The notes under the pieces are model-generated. The model saw only the letters and a list, made by a program, of their open reading frames with translations, made no database searches and was not told the origin of the DNA. Positions 13,964-19,664 of a stretch of DNA of 24,270 bases are shown here, piece after piece. The stretch's first letter is position 1; every line of letters starts with the position of its first letter. Position numbers and translations under genes: made by a program. Location of the stretch: the IMG/VR virus record IMGVR_UViG_3300032224_000202, positions 1 through 24,270 of that record, one strand, 5' to 3'. Source of the stretch: a virus.

Positions 13964-13992
13964 ATTATACATGAAACCTGAATTATTGTAAA
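13964..13992 (-). promoter_or_regulatory. Sigma-70-type promoter, cassette A
   Basis: TTTACA (13992-13987), 17 bases, TATAAT (13969-13964) on the minus strand. The sequence TTTACAATAATTCAGG at its upstream end is identical to that of the promoter at 21417-21445. It drives the 69-residue gene and the ligase unit. Two stem-loops lie immediately upstream (14004-14048). Confidence 0.85.
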
Positions 13993-14003
13993 GAGATTTG
14001 TTT

Positions 14004-14048
14004 AATAACCCTGCAGAACGTAGGGTTATTCGTTGCAAAAAAGCAACG
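14004..14048 (-). repeat. Stem-loop pair of promoter cassette A (PeSL-like)
   Basis: Two adjacent inverted repeats lie upstream of the promoter. The first is CGTTGC/GCAACG with a 6-base loop (14031-14048). The second has perfect 9-base arms AATAACCCT/AGGGTTATT with a 9-base loop (14004-14030). The CGTTGC hairpin recurs at 21483-21500 and 23775-23792, and the CCCT/AGGG hairpin recurs in altered form at 21457-21482 and 24163-24184. Promoter/early stem-loop cassettes are known from T4-type phages. Confidence 0.8.
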
Positions 14049-14059
14049 ATTTTGGACGT

Positions 14060-14085
14060 AAAAAAACCCTCTACTAGAGAGGGTT
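14060..14085 (-). terminator. Intrinsic terminator after the Sm-like gene
   Basis: On the minus strand AACCCTCT, a 5-base loop and AGAGGGTT form a perfect 8-pair stem (14085-14065), running into seven T residues (14066-14060). It is placed 12 bases after the stop of the 97-residue gene and ends the long clamp-to-Hsp20 unit. Confidence 0.9.
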
Positions 14086-14096
14086 AGAGGGGTATT

Positions 14097-14390
14097 TTAT
14101 AGTCCCGCAAGGGTACTGGCAGAGGATAGTTGAATCCCTGAACCGAATATTCGGCTGTATTCATTCTCCATTTTGATATCTGGCAACCCTTCTGCTGCGA
14201 TTGCAGTAGTGTATAAGGTTACTGGACCTGTTGCGTATGGCATGTATGGAGCAACTCCAACACCCACACCTTGTTCTGTTTGCTGAATCATAATTACAGC
14301 TGGCTTATCAAGTCTATAGCCACCACTACATTCAGTGGACTTGCTAATCAATTCTTCGCCATTAATCAACTTAAATACTCGTACTGTCAT
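14097..14390 (-). CDS. Sm-like fold candidate, conserved phage protein (97 aa)
   Basis: The ATG at 14390 has AGGA six bases upstream, and the longer frame to 14486 overlaps the previous gene. The protein begins MTVRVFKLINGEELISK and continues KPAVIMIQQTEQGVGVGVAP, MPYATG and NEYSRIFGSGIQLSS. A short strand ending in ‘LINGEELIS’ followed by several strands and a conserved ‘EYxRIFGSGI’ tail is a family I associate with Sm-like proteins of T4-like cyanophages and relatives. If correct it may bind RNA. The identity is by pattern only, and I cannot test the fold. It is the last gene before the terminator at 14060-14085. Confidence 0.65.
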   Translation of the reverse strand: MTVRVFKLINGEELISKSTECSGGYRLDKPAVIMIQQTEQGVGVGVAPYMPYATGPVTLYTTAIAAEGLPDIKMENEYSRIFGSGIQLSSASTLAGL

Positions 14391-14400
14391 ATAAAATCCT

Positions 14401-14541
14401 TTAGTCATCGTGAGCCAACATATCAAGGAATGCTGCTGCATCTTCCTGATCTGTAAACTGTTGTATAATAAACTTTTCAGTTTCAAAATAGTGTTGTGCT
14501 AAAATCAGAACCTCTTTAGTTTTATATACGGATATTTTCAT
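14401..14541 (-). CDS. Small unknown protein (46 aa)
   Basis: The frame begins at ATG 14541 (MKISVYKTKEVLILAQ) and ends MLAHDD. An ATG at 14607 would extend it by 22 residues, but that position has no ribosome site and lies directly after the hairpin at 14619-14640. The shorter product reads as a compact strand-helix protein with an acidic end. A GGAACTGG stretch upstream is only a weak ribosome site. It fills the space between the tiny-gene cluster and the Sm-like gene. No function is known. Confidence 0.5.
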   Translation of the reverse strand: MKISVYKTKEVLILAQHYFETEKFIIQQFTDQEDAAAFLDMLAHDD

Positions 14542-14618
14542 GATCCAGTTCCCACGACGAATCGTGACGAACGATATAAGGTTTTGAGAGATTTTTGATT
14601 TCATCATAACAAATATTT

Positions 14619-14640
14619 AGGGGAACTCGAAAGTTCCCCT
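14619..14640 (-). other. Strong stem-loop with UUCG loop in a non-coding gap
   Basis: AGGGGAACT and AGTTCCCCT form nine perfect pairs around a TTCG loop on the minus strand. No T-run follows, so it does not look like a standard intrinsic terminator. It sits 6 bases after the stop of the tiny 25-residue gene and may protect or separate mRNA segments. Confidence 0.65.
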
Positions 14641-14645
14641 ATTTG

Positions 14646-14723
14646 CTACGATTTTTTTGGTTCTGGTAACTTACCGTTCACCCAATCCCAATCATCATCT
14701 GTCATTGGAATCCAGTTAAGCAT
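14646..14723 (-). CDS. Tiny conserved-looking protein (25 aa)
   Basis: This reading frame is MLNWIPMTDDDWDWVNGKLP, then a short basic end (25 residues). Its ATG shares bases with the stop of the upstream 48-residue gene (TAATG), the same coupling used between clear genes in this window. The Asp- and Trp-rich middle is not random-looking, but the short length limits confidence. No function can be assigned. Confidence 0.45.
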   Translation of the reverse strand: MLNWIPMTDDDWDWVNGKLPEPKKS

Positions 14724-14869
14724 TACAATCCCCTATACTGTTGGTGATTAAATACTCTAGTCCAGTGATCAACGTCACCAGCATTTAAAGGATTCTTAGA
14801 AATAATAAATTGTTCTAATGCAGATTTCTGTTTAAACAAGTTTGAAATTTTAGAAAGAATATTTTTCAT
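14723..14869 (-). CDS. Small conserved phage protein (48 aa)
   Basis: The frame starts MKNILSKISNLFKQKSALEQ and continues to KNPLNAGDVDHWTRVFNHQQ, ending YRGL. The pattern ‘K-x-E/L-E-Q-F-I-x-S-K-N-P-x-x-A-x-D-V-x-x-W’ occurs in short proteins of many T4-like phages as I recall. It begins with an amphipathic helix. Its ATG overlaps the preceding stop (ATGA), and its stop overlaps the next ATG (TAATG). Function unknown. Confidence 0.6.
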   Translation of the reverse strand: MKNILSKISNLFKQKSALEQFIISKNPLNAGDVDHWTRVFNHQQYRGL

Positions 14870-14967
14870 CTCTGAAAATACCTCTTCTTCAATTCCTCTG
14901 CTTGTCTAGCACGAGTTTCTTGAACAACTTCAATGAACGCCATAACAAATCTCTTGATGGCTTTCAT
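14866..14967 (-). CDS. Small basic helical protein (33 aa)
   Basis: This 33-residue frame reads MKAIKRFVMAFIEVVQETRA, then RQAEELKKRYFQR. AAGGAG lies 9 bases before the ATG, a good ribosome site, and the gene follows the Hsp20 stop by 3 bases. It is a single amphipathic, basic helix with a hydrophobic face; membrane or protein association is possible. Similar ‘VQEAR’-type mini-proteins are frequent in T4-like phages. It is the first of three chained tiny genes ending at 14646. Confidence 0.65.
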   Translation of the reverse strand: MKAIKRFVMAFIEVVQETRARQAEELKKRYFQR

Positions 14968-14970
14968 TGA

Positions 14971-15462
14971 TTATTCTCCTTCTCTAAGAAACTCTTTTTT
15001 ACCAGCAGTCTTTACAGGAACTTTCTTTGGCTTATTCTGTTCTGGAACTAAACGCTCCAAAGCAATCTTAAGCATACCATTGAATAGTTCTGCATTCTTA
15101 ACTTCGATATGATCATCGATAGCAAACGCACGAGTAAACGCACGATTAGCGATACCTTTGAACAAGAAGTTATCTTCAAGTTTATCTGTAGCAGTATCAA
15201 CATTACCCTTAACGATTAACTTACCACCATCAATCTCAACGTCAATTTCTGACTCACCGAAACCAGCAACTGCGATCTCGATTGTGTATGAGTTTTCATC
15301 ATTCTTGCGAATGTTGTATGGAGGATAGTTGGGAATGTTTTTTGTAAGATCATCATGCAATGCTTGGAATTGCTTTGCAGAATCTTCAAAACCGACAAAG
15401 AATTTGTCGAAGTCCTTGAACGCTGGACCAAATGCGATTTTACCGATGTTGAAATCAGTCAT
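14971..15462 (-). CDS. hsp20: Hsp20/alpha-crystallin small heat-shock protein
   Basis: This is an ATP-independent holdase that keeps unfolding proteins soluble. From ATG 15462 (AGGAGA upstream) it has 163 residues. Residues from about 45 form the alpha-crystallin domain: YNIRKNDENSYTIEIAVAGF, then EIDVEIDGGKLIVKG, and RAFTRAFAIDDHIEVKNAEL with GMLKIALERLVPE at its end. The C-terminal extension has KKVPVKT, resembling the I/V-x-I/V docking motif. A GTG-started extension upstream to 15501 is rejected because it has no ribosome site. Small heat-shock proteins are common in T4-like phages of aquatic bacteria, where a role in capsid folding or host stress is assumed. It lies downstream of RegA and a 64-residue gene in the replication unit. 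Confidence 0.93.
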   Translation of the reverse strand: MTDFNIGKIAFGPAFKDFDKFFVGFEDSAKQFQALHDDLTKNIPNYPPYNIRKNDENSYTIEIAVAGFGESEIDVEIDGGKLIVKGNVDTATDKLEDNFLFKGIANRAFTRAFAIDDHIEVKNAELFNGMLKIALERLVPEQNKPKKVPVKTAGKKEFLREGE

Positions 15463-15496
15463 GTTGTTTCTCCTATTAAGCGAGTGATTAAATTGT

Positions 15497-15597
15497 GACA
15501 CCCCGAAGGCATGTCGGTTTTGCTGGTTACTGGTTCCAGCGACAGCTTAACGTACTGACAGCTTTACCAACGATTCGTAACTTAGCGGTCCTAAGGT
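15497..15597. other. Structured gap with 23S rRNA-like sequence
   Basis: This stretch of about 100 bases between the 64-residue gene and hsp20 has no credible reading frame. It holds a hairpin with a C(UUCG)G loop on the minus strand (15497-15515), an inverted repeat GCTGG/CCAGC nearby, two copies of GACAGCTT, and at 15576-15597 on the plus strand CGTAACTTAGCGGTCCTAAG followed by GT. The last is nearly identical to the conserved 23S rRNA segment containing the I-CeuI site. The core CGGTCCTAAGGT (12 bases) is exact. Confidence 0.6.
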
Positions 15598-15604
15598 GAA
15601 TACT

Positions 15605-15799
15605 TTAAGCTGCAGGTGCTGCTGGTAATTCAGCAGATTTGGCTGCAGCTTCTTGCTCAGCTTTCACAATCGCTTCGACTTGTGGTTCGCCTTGCTCTTT
15701 AATTCTGTTAATAACAGCAACTACTTCCTCAAATGGGTGCTTACCCAATACACGAAGAATCATATTGCACTCATCAATACTCAGTTCAAGTTTAATCAT
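15605..15799 (-). CDS. Small conserved phage protein (64 aa)
   Basis: The product is MIKLELSIDECNMILRVLGK followed by HPFEEVVAVINRIKEQGE and an Ala/Glu-rich tail ending AAPAA. The pattern ‘L-s-v-d-E-x-N-x-I-L-R-x-L-G-K-x-P-F-E-E-V-x-x-x-I-x-x-I’ is frequent in T4-like phages as I recall. It is probably two helices with a disordered tail. Function unknown. It overlaps the RegA stop by 4 bases (ATGA) and precedes the structured gap before hsp20. The frame is retained over plus-strand alternatives because codon usage and neighbour coupling match the surrounding genes. Confidence 0.75.
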   Translation of the reverse strand: MIKLELSIDECNMILRVLGKHPFEEVVAVINRIKEQGEPQVEAIVKAEQEAAAKSAELPAAPAA

Positions 15800-16215
15800 T
15801 TCAGTTTCTTTCCTATGTTATATTTGGGAACAAGTTCCCACTCATTTTTCTCTTTGTAAGAGACTACCTTAATTTGCGACAGAGATGCTTTCTGATCGGC
15901 TTGCGTATTATTTAGGATCTTTACCAGATCCCAATCCTGTAGCAAACCTGCGATTGCATTTCTGCGCTCGATATCACCTGAAGTGATATTCGATTCTTTA
16001 CCGTCCAAAGCAAAGAGTTCTTTGAAGTGAACGATGAAGTACCTACCTTGCTTATGTAAGATATGGCAAGATTGATATAACTTATTTTCTTTTCTGGAAG
16101 CAATACCGATTCGAGTCAGAGTTTCACGTACCTTTAAAAAGTTATCGGGTTCGTGTAATGTCACCTCAAGCATCGACTCTGGCGTCCAGTCGTAGTAAAC
16201 CATTTCAACAGTCAT
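15796..16215 (-). CDS. regA: RegA translational repressor
   Basis: RegA binds the start region of several early T4 mRNAs and represses their translation, including its own. The 139-residue product contains FLKVRETLTRIGIAS, LYQSCHILHKQGRYFIVHFK and WELVPKYNIG, all strongly similar to T4 RegA (122). The ATG at 16215 forms TAATG with the gp62 stop and gives a 14-residue N-terminal extension (MTVEMVYYDWTPES) relative to T4. The T4-like start would be the internal ATG at 16173 (MLEVTLHEPD). Both are possible; coupling favours 16215. Gene order 45-44-62-regA matches T4. Downstream is a small gene rather than the polymerase, which in this phage is located about 7 kb away. Confidence 0.95.
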   Translation of the reverse strand: MTVEMVYYDWTPESMLEVTLHEPDNFLKVRETLTRIGIASRKENKLYQSCHILHKQGRYFIVHFKELFALDGKESNITSGDIERRNAIAGLLQDWDLVKILNNTQADQKASLSQIKVVSYKEKNEWELVPKYNIGKKLK

Positions 16216-16592
16216 TATTTTCCACCTTTGTATAATTTTTCTTTTATCATACTCAATTGTTCATTAGGCAAAATCGTCAAGACTTGCCTTGCTTTTTCTC
16301 TGGAATATCCGTAGTATTCCATGACCAATTTCATATCGTCAGAACTGGCTTCTTTTTTAGCCCATTTGCTGAAACGATTTTTCTTTGGTATACTATTTAG
16401 CAAAAATGAAAATTGCCATTCTTTTGGAATGGAGTAGTGGAAATTCATCTCATTAGCGTGCATAACGGTATCTGAGAACTGAGATAATCCTCGGTTTACC
16501 ATCCAAGGGCTATAATCTTTATTAGCCTGTGGATCTACGAATAGGTTTTCTTTGGTGGTATTAATCGCCTTTATAAAGTCAAATGGTGTCAT
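16215..16592 (-). CDS. 62: Clamp loader small subunit, T4 gp62-like
   Basis: With gp44 this protein forms the loader that opens the gp45 clamp on primed DNA. It has 125 residues, shorter than T4 gp62 (187) but like aquatic T4-like relatives. The recognisable part is KDYSPWMVNRGLSQFSDTVM, then FHYSIPKEWQFSFLL and RFSKWAKKE. The last is the conserved arginine/tryptophan region of gp62. ATG 16592 is preferred over a TTG six bases upstream. It overlaps the upstream 115-residue gene by 14 bases and forms TAATG with regA. It lacks an ATPase domain, as expected for this subunit. Confidence 0.9.
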   Translation of the reverse strand: MTPFDFIKAINTTKENLFVDPQANKDYSPWMVNRGLSQFSDTVMHANEMNFHYSIPKEWQFSFLLNSIPKKNRFSKWAKKEASSDDMKLVMEYYGYSREKARQVLTILPNEQLSMIKEKLYKGGK

Positions 16593-16926
16593 TATCAAAA
16601 CCTATTTCTTTCAAGTTTTGAGGTAGGGCTGCAAATCGCTTGTCTGGGAAATTCTTTGCAAGATTCTTTTCCAGTTCTTGTTTAGTTCTACCTTGCGCCA
16701 TGAACGATTTGTCTCTAATATTATAAACAAAAAACATACCCTTATCATGCTCAATCATAATTGGAATAAAGTCTTGTTGTTCCAAATATTCAGCAGTAAC
16801 AACTTCAGGAACTAGTCCACTTTCTCGCATCTTCTTAACTTGTTTAATTGCGTGCTGTTCTCTTGAGATCCAACCCCAACAAAATCCAATAAGGATCATA
16901 AAGAAGATGATTAGAATATCAGACAT
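16579..16926 (-). CDS. Membrane-anchored unknown protein between gp44 and gp62 (115 aa)
   Basis: The N-terminus ILIIFFMILIGFCWGWI is a clear transmembrane helix with few charges before it. It is followed by a basic segment (SREQHAIKQVKKMRE) and a small cytoplasmic-type domain with DFIPIMIEHDKGMFFVYNI and FMAQGRTKQELEKNLAKNFP. The positive-inside rule puts the C-terminal domain in the cytoplasm. It overlaps gp44 by 8 bases and gp62 by 14, so it is locked into the clamp-loader unit. A membrane protein at this place is unexpected and could tether replication to the membrane, but that is inference. I recognise no family. Confidence 0.75.
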   Translation of the reverse strand: MSDILIIFFMILIGFCWGWISREQHAIKQVKKMRESGLVPEVVTAEYLEQQDFIPIMIEHDKGMFFVYNIRDKSFMAQGRTKQELEKNLAKNFPDKRFAALPQNLKEIGFDNDTI

Positions 16927-17878
16927 TTTTAAATTTACAGTTAGCCATTACCTCAGTTAGTGCTGCCATAATATTTATCTCTTGGTCTGCCACGAATGCT
17001 GCTTTATATTGATAATCTGCAAGAACTAAAACCAGTTGTGGAATCGTGGCAGGTTCCATATACTGAATCGCATTATCATAAAGTTCTTTAAACAAAGGTG
17101 CAGCTCCATGCTCAGCATTCTTACCTGCCCATGAACGAACTGCCATAAAGTTCTTTTCTCTCATGTCTTTGATAAGTTGCTTGTATGATTCAGCACTTGC
17201 GTTTAAAAGAATACCTGTGTCAATTTTACCAGACACAGAATACCTTTGAAGTTCATTTAAAATTCTGCGGTAGTCAGGAAAATATTTAGTAATAAGTTCT
17301 GCGACCACTTTAGAATCAAACTCAACATTCTCCTGCTTTAGAATTTGAACAACACGTTTAAAGAATGTTGCAGCAATCTCTTGTTTCTGTGCAGAGTCAA
17401 TCTTAAACTCTACAACAGCGCATCGACTGTGGAGTGGTTCAATGATTCGGTTTTTAAAATTACAAGTAAAGATAAAAGAACAGTTGCTTGAGAACTGCTC
17501 GATAAATGCTCGCAGAGCAGGTTGAATTGAGTCTGCATTCATATAGTCTGCTTCGTCAATAATTACTACTTTCTTGGAGTCTGTCAGCGAGATAGTTGAT
17601 GCAAAGTTCTTGATTGTAGTTCTGAGTGTATCAATCGAACGACCTTCCTCAGATCCGTTAATCATAATAAACTCAGCACCTACCTCTGCGCATAATGCTT
17701 TCGCTACAGTGGTTTTACCTACACCAGCAGTTCCAGAGAACAGGAATGTGGGTAGGTTACCTTGCGAAATATAATCTTTGAATGTTTTCTTTAGTGCTTC
17801 GGGTAGCACACATTCATCGATAGTTTGTGGGCGATACTTCTCTACCCACAAAAAGTGGTTATCACGTGAATCAATCAT
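16919..17878 (-). CDS. 44: Clamp loader AAA+ ATPase, T4 gp44-like
   Basis: This is the motor of the clamp loader, 319 residues (identical in length to T4 gp44). LWVEKYRPQTIDECVLPE is the conserved N-terminal box. Walker A is SGTAGVGKTT (48-57) and Walker B is VVIIDEADYM (104-113). The arginine-finger SRC is at 151-153 (LHSRCAVVEF). Sensor 2 and lid follow with FPDYRRILNELQRYS. The start at 17878 is an ATG after a TTG at 17884. The upstream unknown stops 2 bases before. Its stop lies within the start of the membrane protein gene. It works with gp62 and gp45, both nearby. Confidence 0.96.
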   Translation of the reverse strand: MIDSRDNHFLWVEKYRPQTIDECVLPEALKKTFKDYISQGNLPTFLFSGTAGVGKTTVAKALCAEVGAEFIMINGSEEGRSIDTLRTTIKNFASTISLTDSKKVVIIDEADYMNADSIQPALRAFIEQFSSNCSFIFTCNFKNRIIEPLHSRCAVVEFKIDSAQKQEIAATFFKRVVQILKQENVEFDSKVVAELITKYFPDYRRILNELQRYSVSGKIDTGILLNASAESYKQLIKDMREKNFMAVRSWAGKNAEHGAAPLFKELYDNAIQYMEPATIPQLVLVLADYQYKAAFVADQEINIMAALTEVMANCKFKNV

Positions 17879-17880
17879 AA

Positions 17881-18195
17881 TCAATCTTTCAAAAATAAAA
17901 TCAAACTTGCAGTGGGTATTTTTGATTTTCTAGAAACTGGTAATTTACTAAAATCAGTTTTCCCTTTCACAATGTCCCACGCAGTAATACACATATTCCG
18001 AACATCGTTTGGATACTTCGCTTTCTTTGCGCTTTCTTTATAGAAATCCGCAATCCATTCCCACTGTTCGTGATACTCACACCAAACAACTTTTTTGATT
18101 CGTTTACCTGTTTCTAAATCTAGAGTATATAATTCTATATCATCTAAAACTGCTCTATCAACTCTTGGGTTAGGAATTTGCGAACGCTTCGTCAT
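17881..18195 (-). CDS. Unknown basic protein between gp45 and gp44 (104 aa)
   Basis: The product has 104 residues, with DIELYTLDLETGKRIKKVVW, CEYHEQWEWIADFYKESAKK and a basic C-terminus VSRKSKIPTASLILFLKD. It is rich in Trp and Lys and predicted soluble. I do not recognise a domain. GGAGA lies about 10 bases before the ATG. It lies between sliding clamp and clamp loader, a place where T4 has no gene, so it may be an accessory of this lineage. Its stop is 2 bases from the gp44 ATG. Confidence 0.68.
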   Translation of the reverse strand: MTKRSQIPNPRVDRAVLDDIELYTLDLETGKRIKKVVWCEYHEQWEWIADFYKESAKKAKYPNDVRNMCITAWDIVKGKTDFSKLPVSRKSKIPTASLILFLKD

Positions 18196-18216
18196 AATAT
18201 AAAATCTCCAAGTCAG

Positions 18217-18870
18217 TTATTCAAATGTTGAATCTGCTTCTACTGCTACATAATAAACCAAATCACCATTACCTTTGAAGCGAGAGATCTTCTTGCTAGA
18301 AATAGAAACATCATAATCGCCAGGAAGCATCTTCAAGTTCTCAACCTTCAAATTAACTTTGAATGTTTTGTCAGTTGTGCCGACAGACTCATCAAATGTA
18401 TTTGATGTTGCATTAGACTTGTTACCTACTTGAACAGTAATGGTAGAACCATTACCAACGATAGATACGTCTTCACTACTCAATACTCCAGCTGTCTTAC
18501 GAATGAAGTCCAATTGTTCTGCTGTTACTTTGAAGTTTACTTCTGCTTCAGGGAATGTAATAGCCTTGGATGGAGCAGTCAATACTTCTGGAGCAGCAGC
18601 ATAATATTTAATACTACGTCCGCCAGATTTGATTGTTACAAACTTCTCGCTGAATTCCAAATCAGGATCTTCGAACACAGACATCGCACCTAGAAACTCA
18701 TTGAGATCATAGATACCAAAGTCAGGGAATGTTTCTGCCACAGTGGCATCAGCCATTACGTTCTTTTGACCAGAGATCGTGGCGAGTTTGTTGCCAGACT
18801 TCAAAAGAAGATTACTGTTAATACCAGCAAAGTTCTTAATTACTGCTACTGTTTCTTTACTTAATTTCAT
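18217..18870 (-). CDS. 45: Sliding clamp, T4 gp45-like
   Basis: The trimeric ring tethers the polymerase to DNA and, in T4, activates late transcription. The 217-residue protein (T4 gp45 228) starts MKLSKETVAVIKNFAGINSN, close to T4, and has IYDLNEFLGAMSVF and VNLKVENLKMLPGDYDVSIS, both conserved in gp45. The C-terminal strand YYVAVEADSTFE matches the T4 ending. GGAG in the end of the preceding gene precedes the ATG, and the stop codon TAA is directly adjacent. Partners include the polymerase (clamp-binding tail LEDFFG) and, potentially, the base hydroxylase ending LEEFFG. Confidence 0.95.
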   Translation of the reverse strand: MKLSKETVAVIKNFAGINSNLLLKSGNKLATISGQKNVMADATVAETFPDFGIYDLNEFLGAMSVFEDPDLEFSEKFVTIKSGGRSIKYYAAAPEVLTAPSKAITFPEAEVNFKVTAEQLDFIRKTAGVLSSEDVSIVGNGSTITVQVGNKSNATSNTFDESVGTTDKTFKVNLKVENLKMLPGDYDVSISSKKISRFKGNGDLVYYVAVEADSTFE

Positions 18871-19206
18871 TTATTTCTCCAAAGAGTATTTAATATCATG
18901 CTCATATAAAAACATCAGACAGCACATCGCATGTGCCAAGTGATTCTTTCCAGTTTCGGGATCGTTCTTCTCTCCCTCTTTCCATGCCCAAAGATGTCTT
19001 TGCATTGCGTCAAAGTATCTACGTTTTGAGTCAGGAACAAACTTCCAATTATCTGGTTCGTATTTCTCCGCACCAAATGTCAGAATTTCCACAGTTGCTT
19101 TCAAAGCAAGTGGAGGTAACAAACCATATTGAAGTTTGTTACCATCAAATTTTCGCCCACCAGTAGTTGCTGTTTGGGACTTTTTAACTTCGTCTTTAGA
19201 TGCCAT
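18871..19206 (-). CDS. dATP/dGTP diphosphohydrolase-like protein (DUF5664 type)
   Basis: The 111-residue product has GGRKFDGNKLQYGLLPPLAL, then EILTFGAEKYEPDNWKFVPD and HLAHAMCCLMFL. These are features of the family annotated as the N-terminal domain of dATP/dGTP diphosphohydrolases, related to MazG-type all-alpha NTP pyrophosphatases. The acidic and histidine residues (GAEKY, HLAHA) probably bind a metal and nucleotide. Such an enzyme would alter the nucleotide pool. ATG 19206 has GGAGG 5 bases upstream and overlaps the 34-residue gene's stop (TGATG). It is immediately before the sliding clamp. Whether it acts on canonical or modified nucleotides is not visible. Confidence 0.75.
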   Translation of the reverse strand: MASKDEVKKSQTATTGGRKFDGNKLQYGLLPPLALKATVEILTFGAEKYEPDNWKFVPDSKRRYFDAMQRHLWAWKEGEKNDPETGKNHLAHAMCCLMFLYEHDIKYSLEK

Positions 19207-19310
19207 CAATCCTCCGCAGAATCAGTATTATTTCGTAGACATGAAACACCTACATAAATTATTCCCAATATTAAAAACAGAGTGACAACTAAGATAGTAA
19301 TTTCAATCAT
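19206..19310 (-). CDS. Small membrane protein (34 aa)
   Basis: From ATG 19310 the 34-residue frame reads MIEITILVVTLFLILGIIYV, then GVSCLRNN and an acidic end. About 18 residues form one hydrophobic helix followed by a Cys-Leu-Arg segment. The stop overlaps the next ATG (TGATG) and its last codons contain the GGAGG ribosome site of that gene, supporting a real coupled gene. GGAA upstream of its ATG is a weak ribosome site. It resembles other single-helix phage proteins with no known role. Confidence 0.62.
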   Translation of the reverse strand: MIEITILVVTLFLILGIIYVGVSCLRNNTDSAED

Positions 19311-19324
19311 ACGAGTTCCATAAT

Positions 19325-19361
19325 AAAAAATGAGTCAGGGTACTCTGAAAAATACCCTGAC
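19325..19361 (-). terminator. Intrinsic terminator after the winged-helix-like gene
   Basis: GTCAGGGTA and TACCCTGAC form nine perfect pairs around a 10-base loop (19361-19334). On the minus strand they are followed by TCA and six T residues. It lies 13 bases after the stop of the 86-residue gene. Confidence 0.9.
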
Positions 19362-19374
19362 ACAAGTGGCTTAA

Positions 19375-19635
19375 TTAAGCACGTGCAAATACACCAGTGC
19401 CAGCAACACGGTATGCAATAGCGAGCATACGCTTGCTTGGTTTACCAATGCGATACTTAGTAGCAACTTTACCAGTGCTCAAAGTAGCAGTGTTTGAGTA
19501 AACGCAATAACCTTGCTCACGCAAGTTACGGATAGTGCTTGCTGGATGAGCAATACCAAAAGAAGCAGAGATCTGCTTTGCGGTAAACTCTTTACCAGCT
19601 TGTAGGTGCTTCAATAAAAGGTCTTGTTTAGACAT
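19375..19635 (-). CDS. Helix-turn-helix/winged-helix-like small DNA-binding protein (86 aa)
   Basis: From ATG 19635 (GGAG 9 bases upstream) the product reads MSKQDLLLKHLQAGKEFTAK, QISASFGIAHPASTIRNLRE, and QGYCVYSNTATLS with a basic tail. The first 45 residues have the pattern of a helix-turn-helix: ‘TAKQISASFGI…ASTIRNLRE’, followed by two strands that would be the wing. This fits a small transcription regulator. I recall similar short proteins in aquatic T4-like phages. The frame beginning at 19650 has no ribosome site. Terminators on both sides make it a separate unit, possibly expressed from an extended -10 sequence TGGTATATT just upstream. Confidence 0.7.
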   Translation of the reverse strand: MSKQDLLLKHLQAGKEFTAKQISASFGIAHPASTIRNLREQGYCVYSNTATLSTGKVATKYRIGKPSKRMLAIAYRVAGTGVFARA

Positions 19636-19664
19636 GTGAGATAACTCCATAATATACCATCATT

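Noticed and set aside
15576-15597. A real rRNA gene at the 23S-like sequence
   Set aside because: Only about 22 bases match; flanking sequence does not resemble rRNA and the region is 100 bases between phage genes. It is reported as a curiosity and not as an rRNA feature.
15796-16215. RegA as a longer fusion protein
   Set aside because: The extra 14 residues come only from choosing the coupled ATG; the body is of normal RegA type and no added domain is present.
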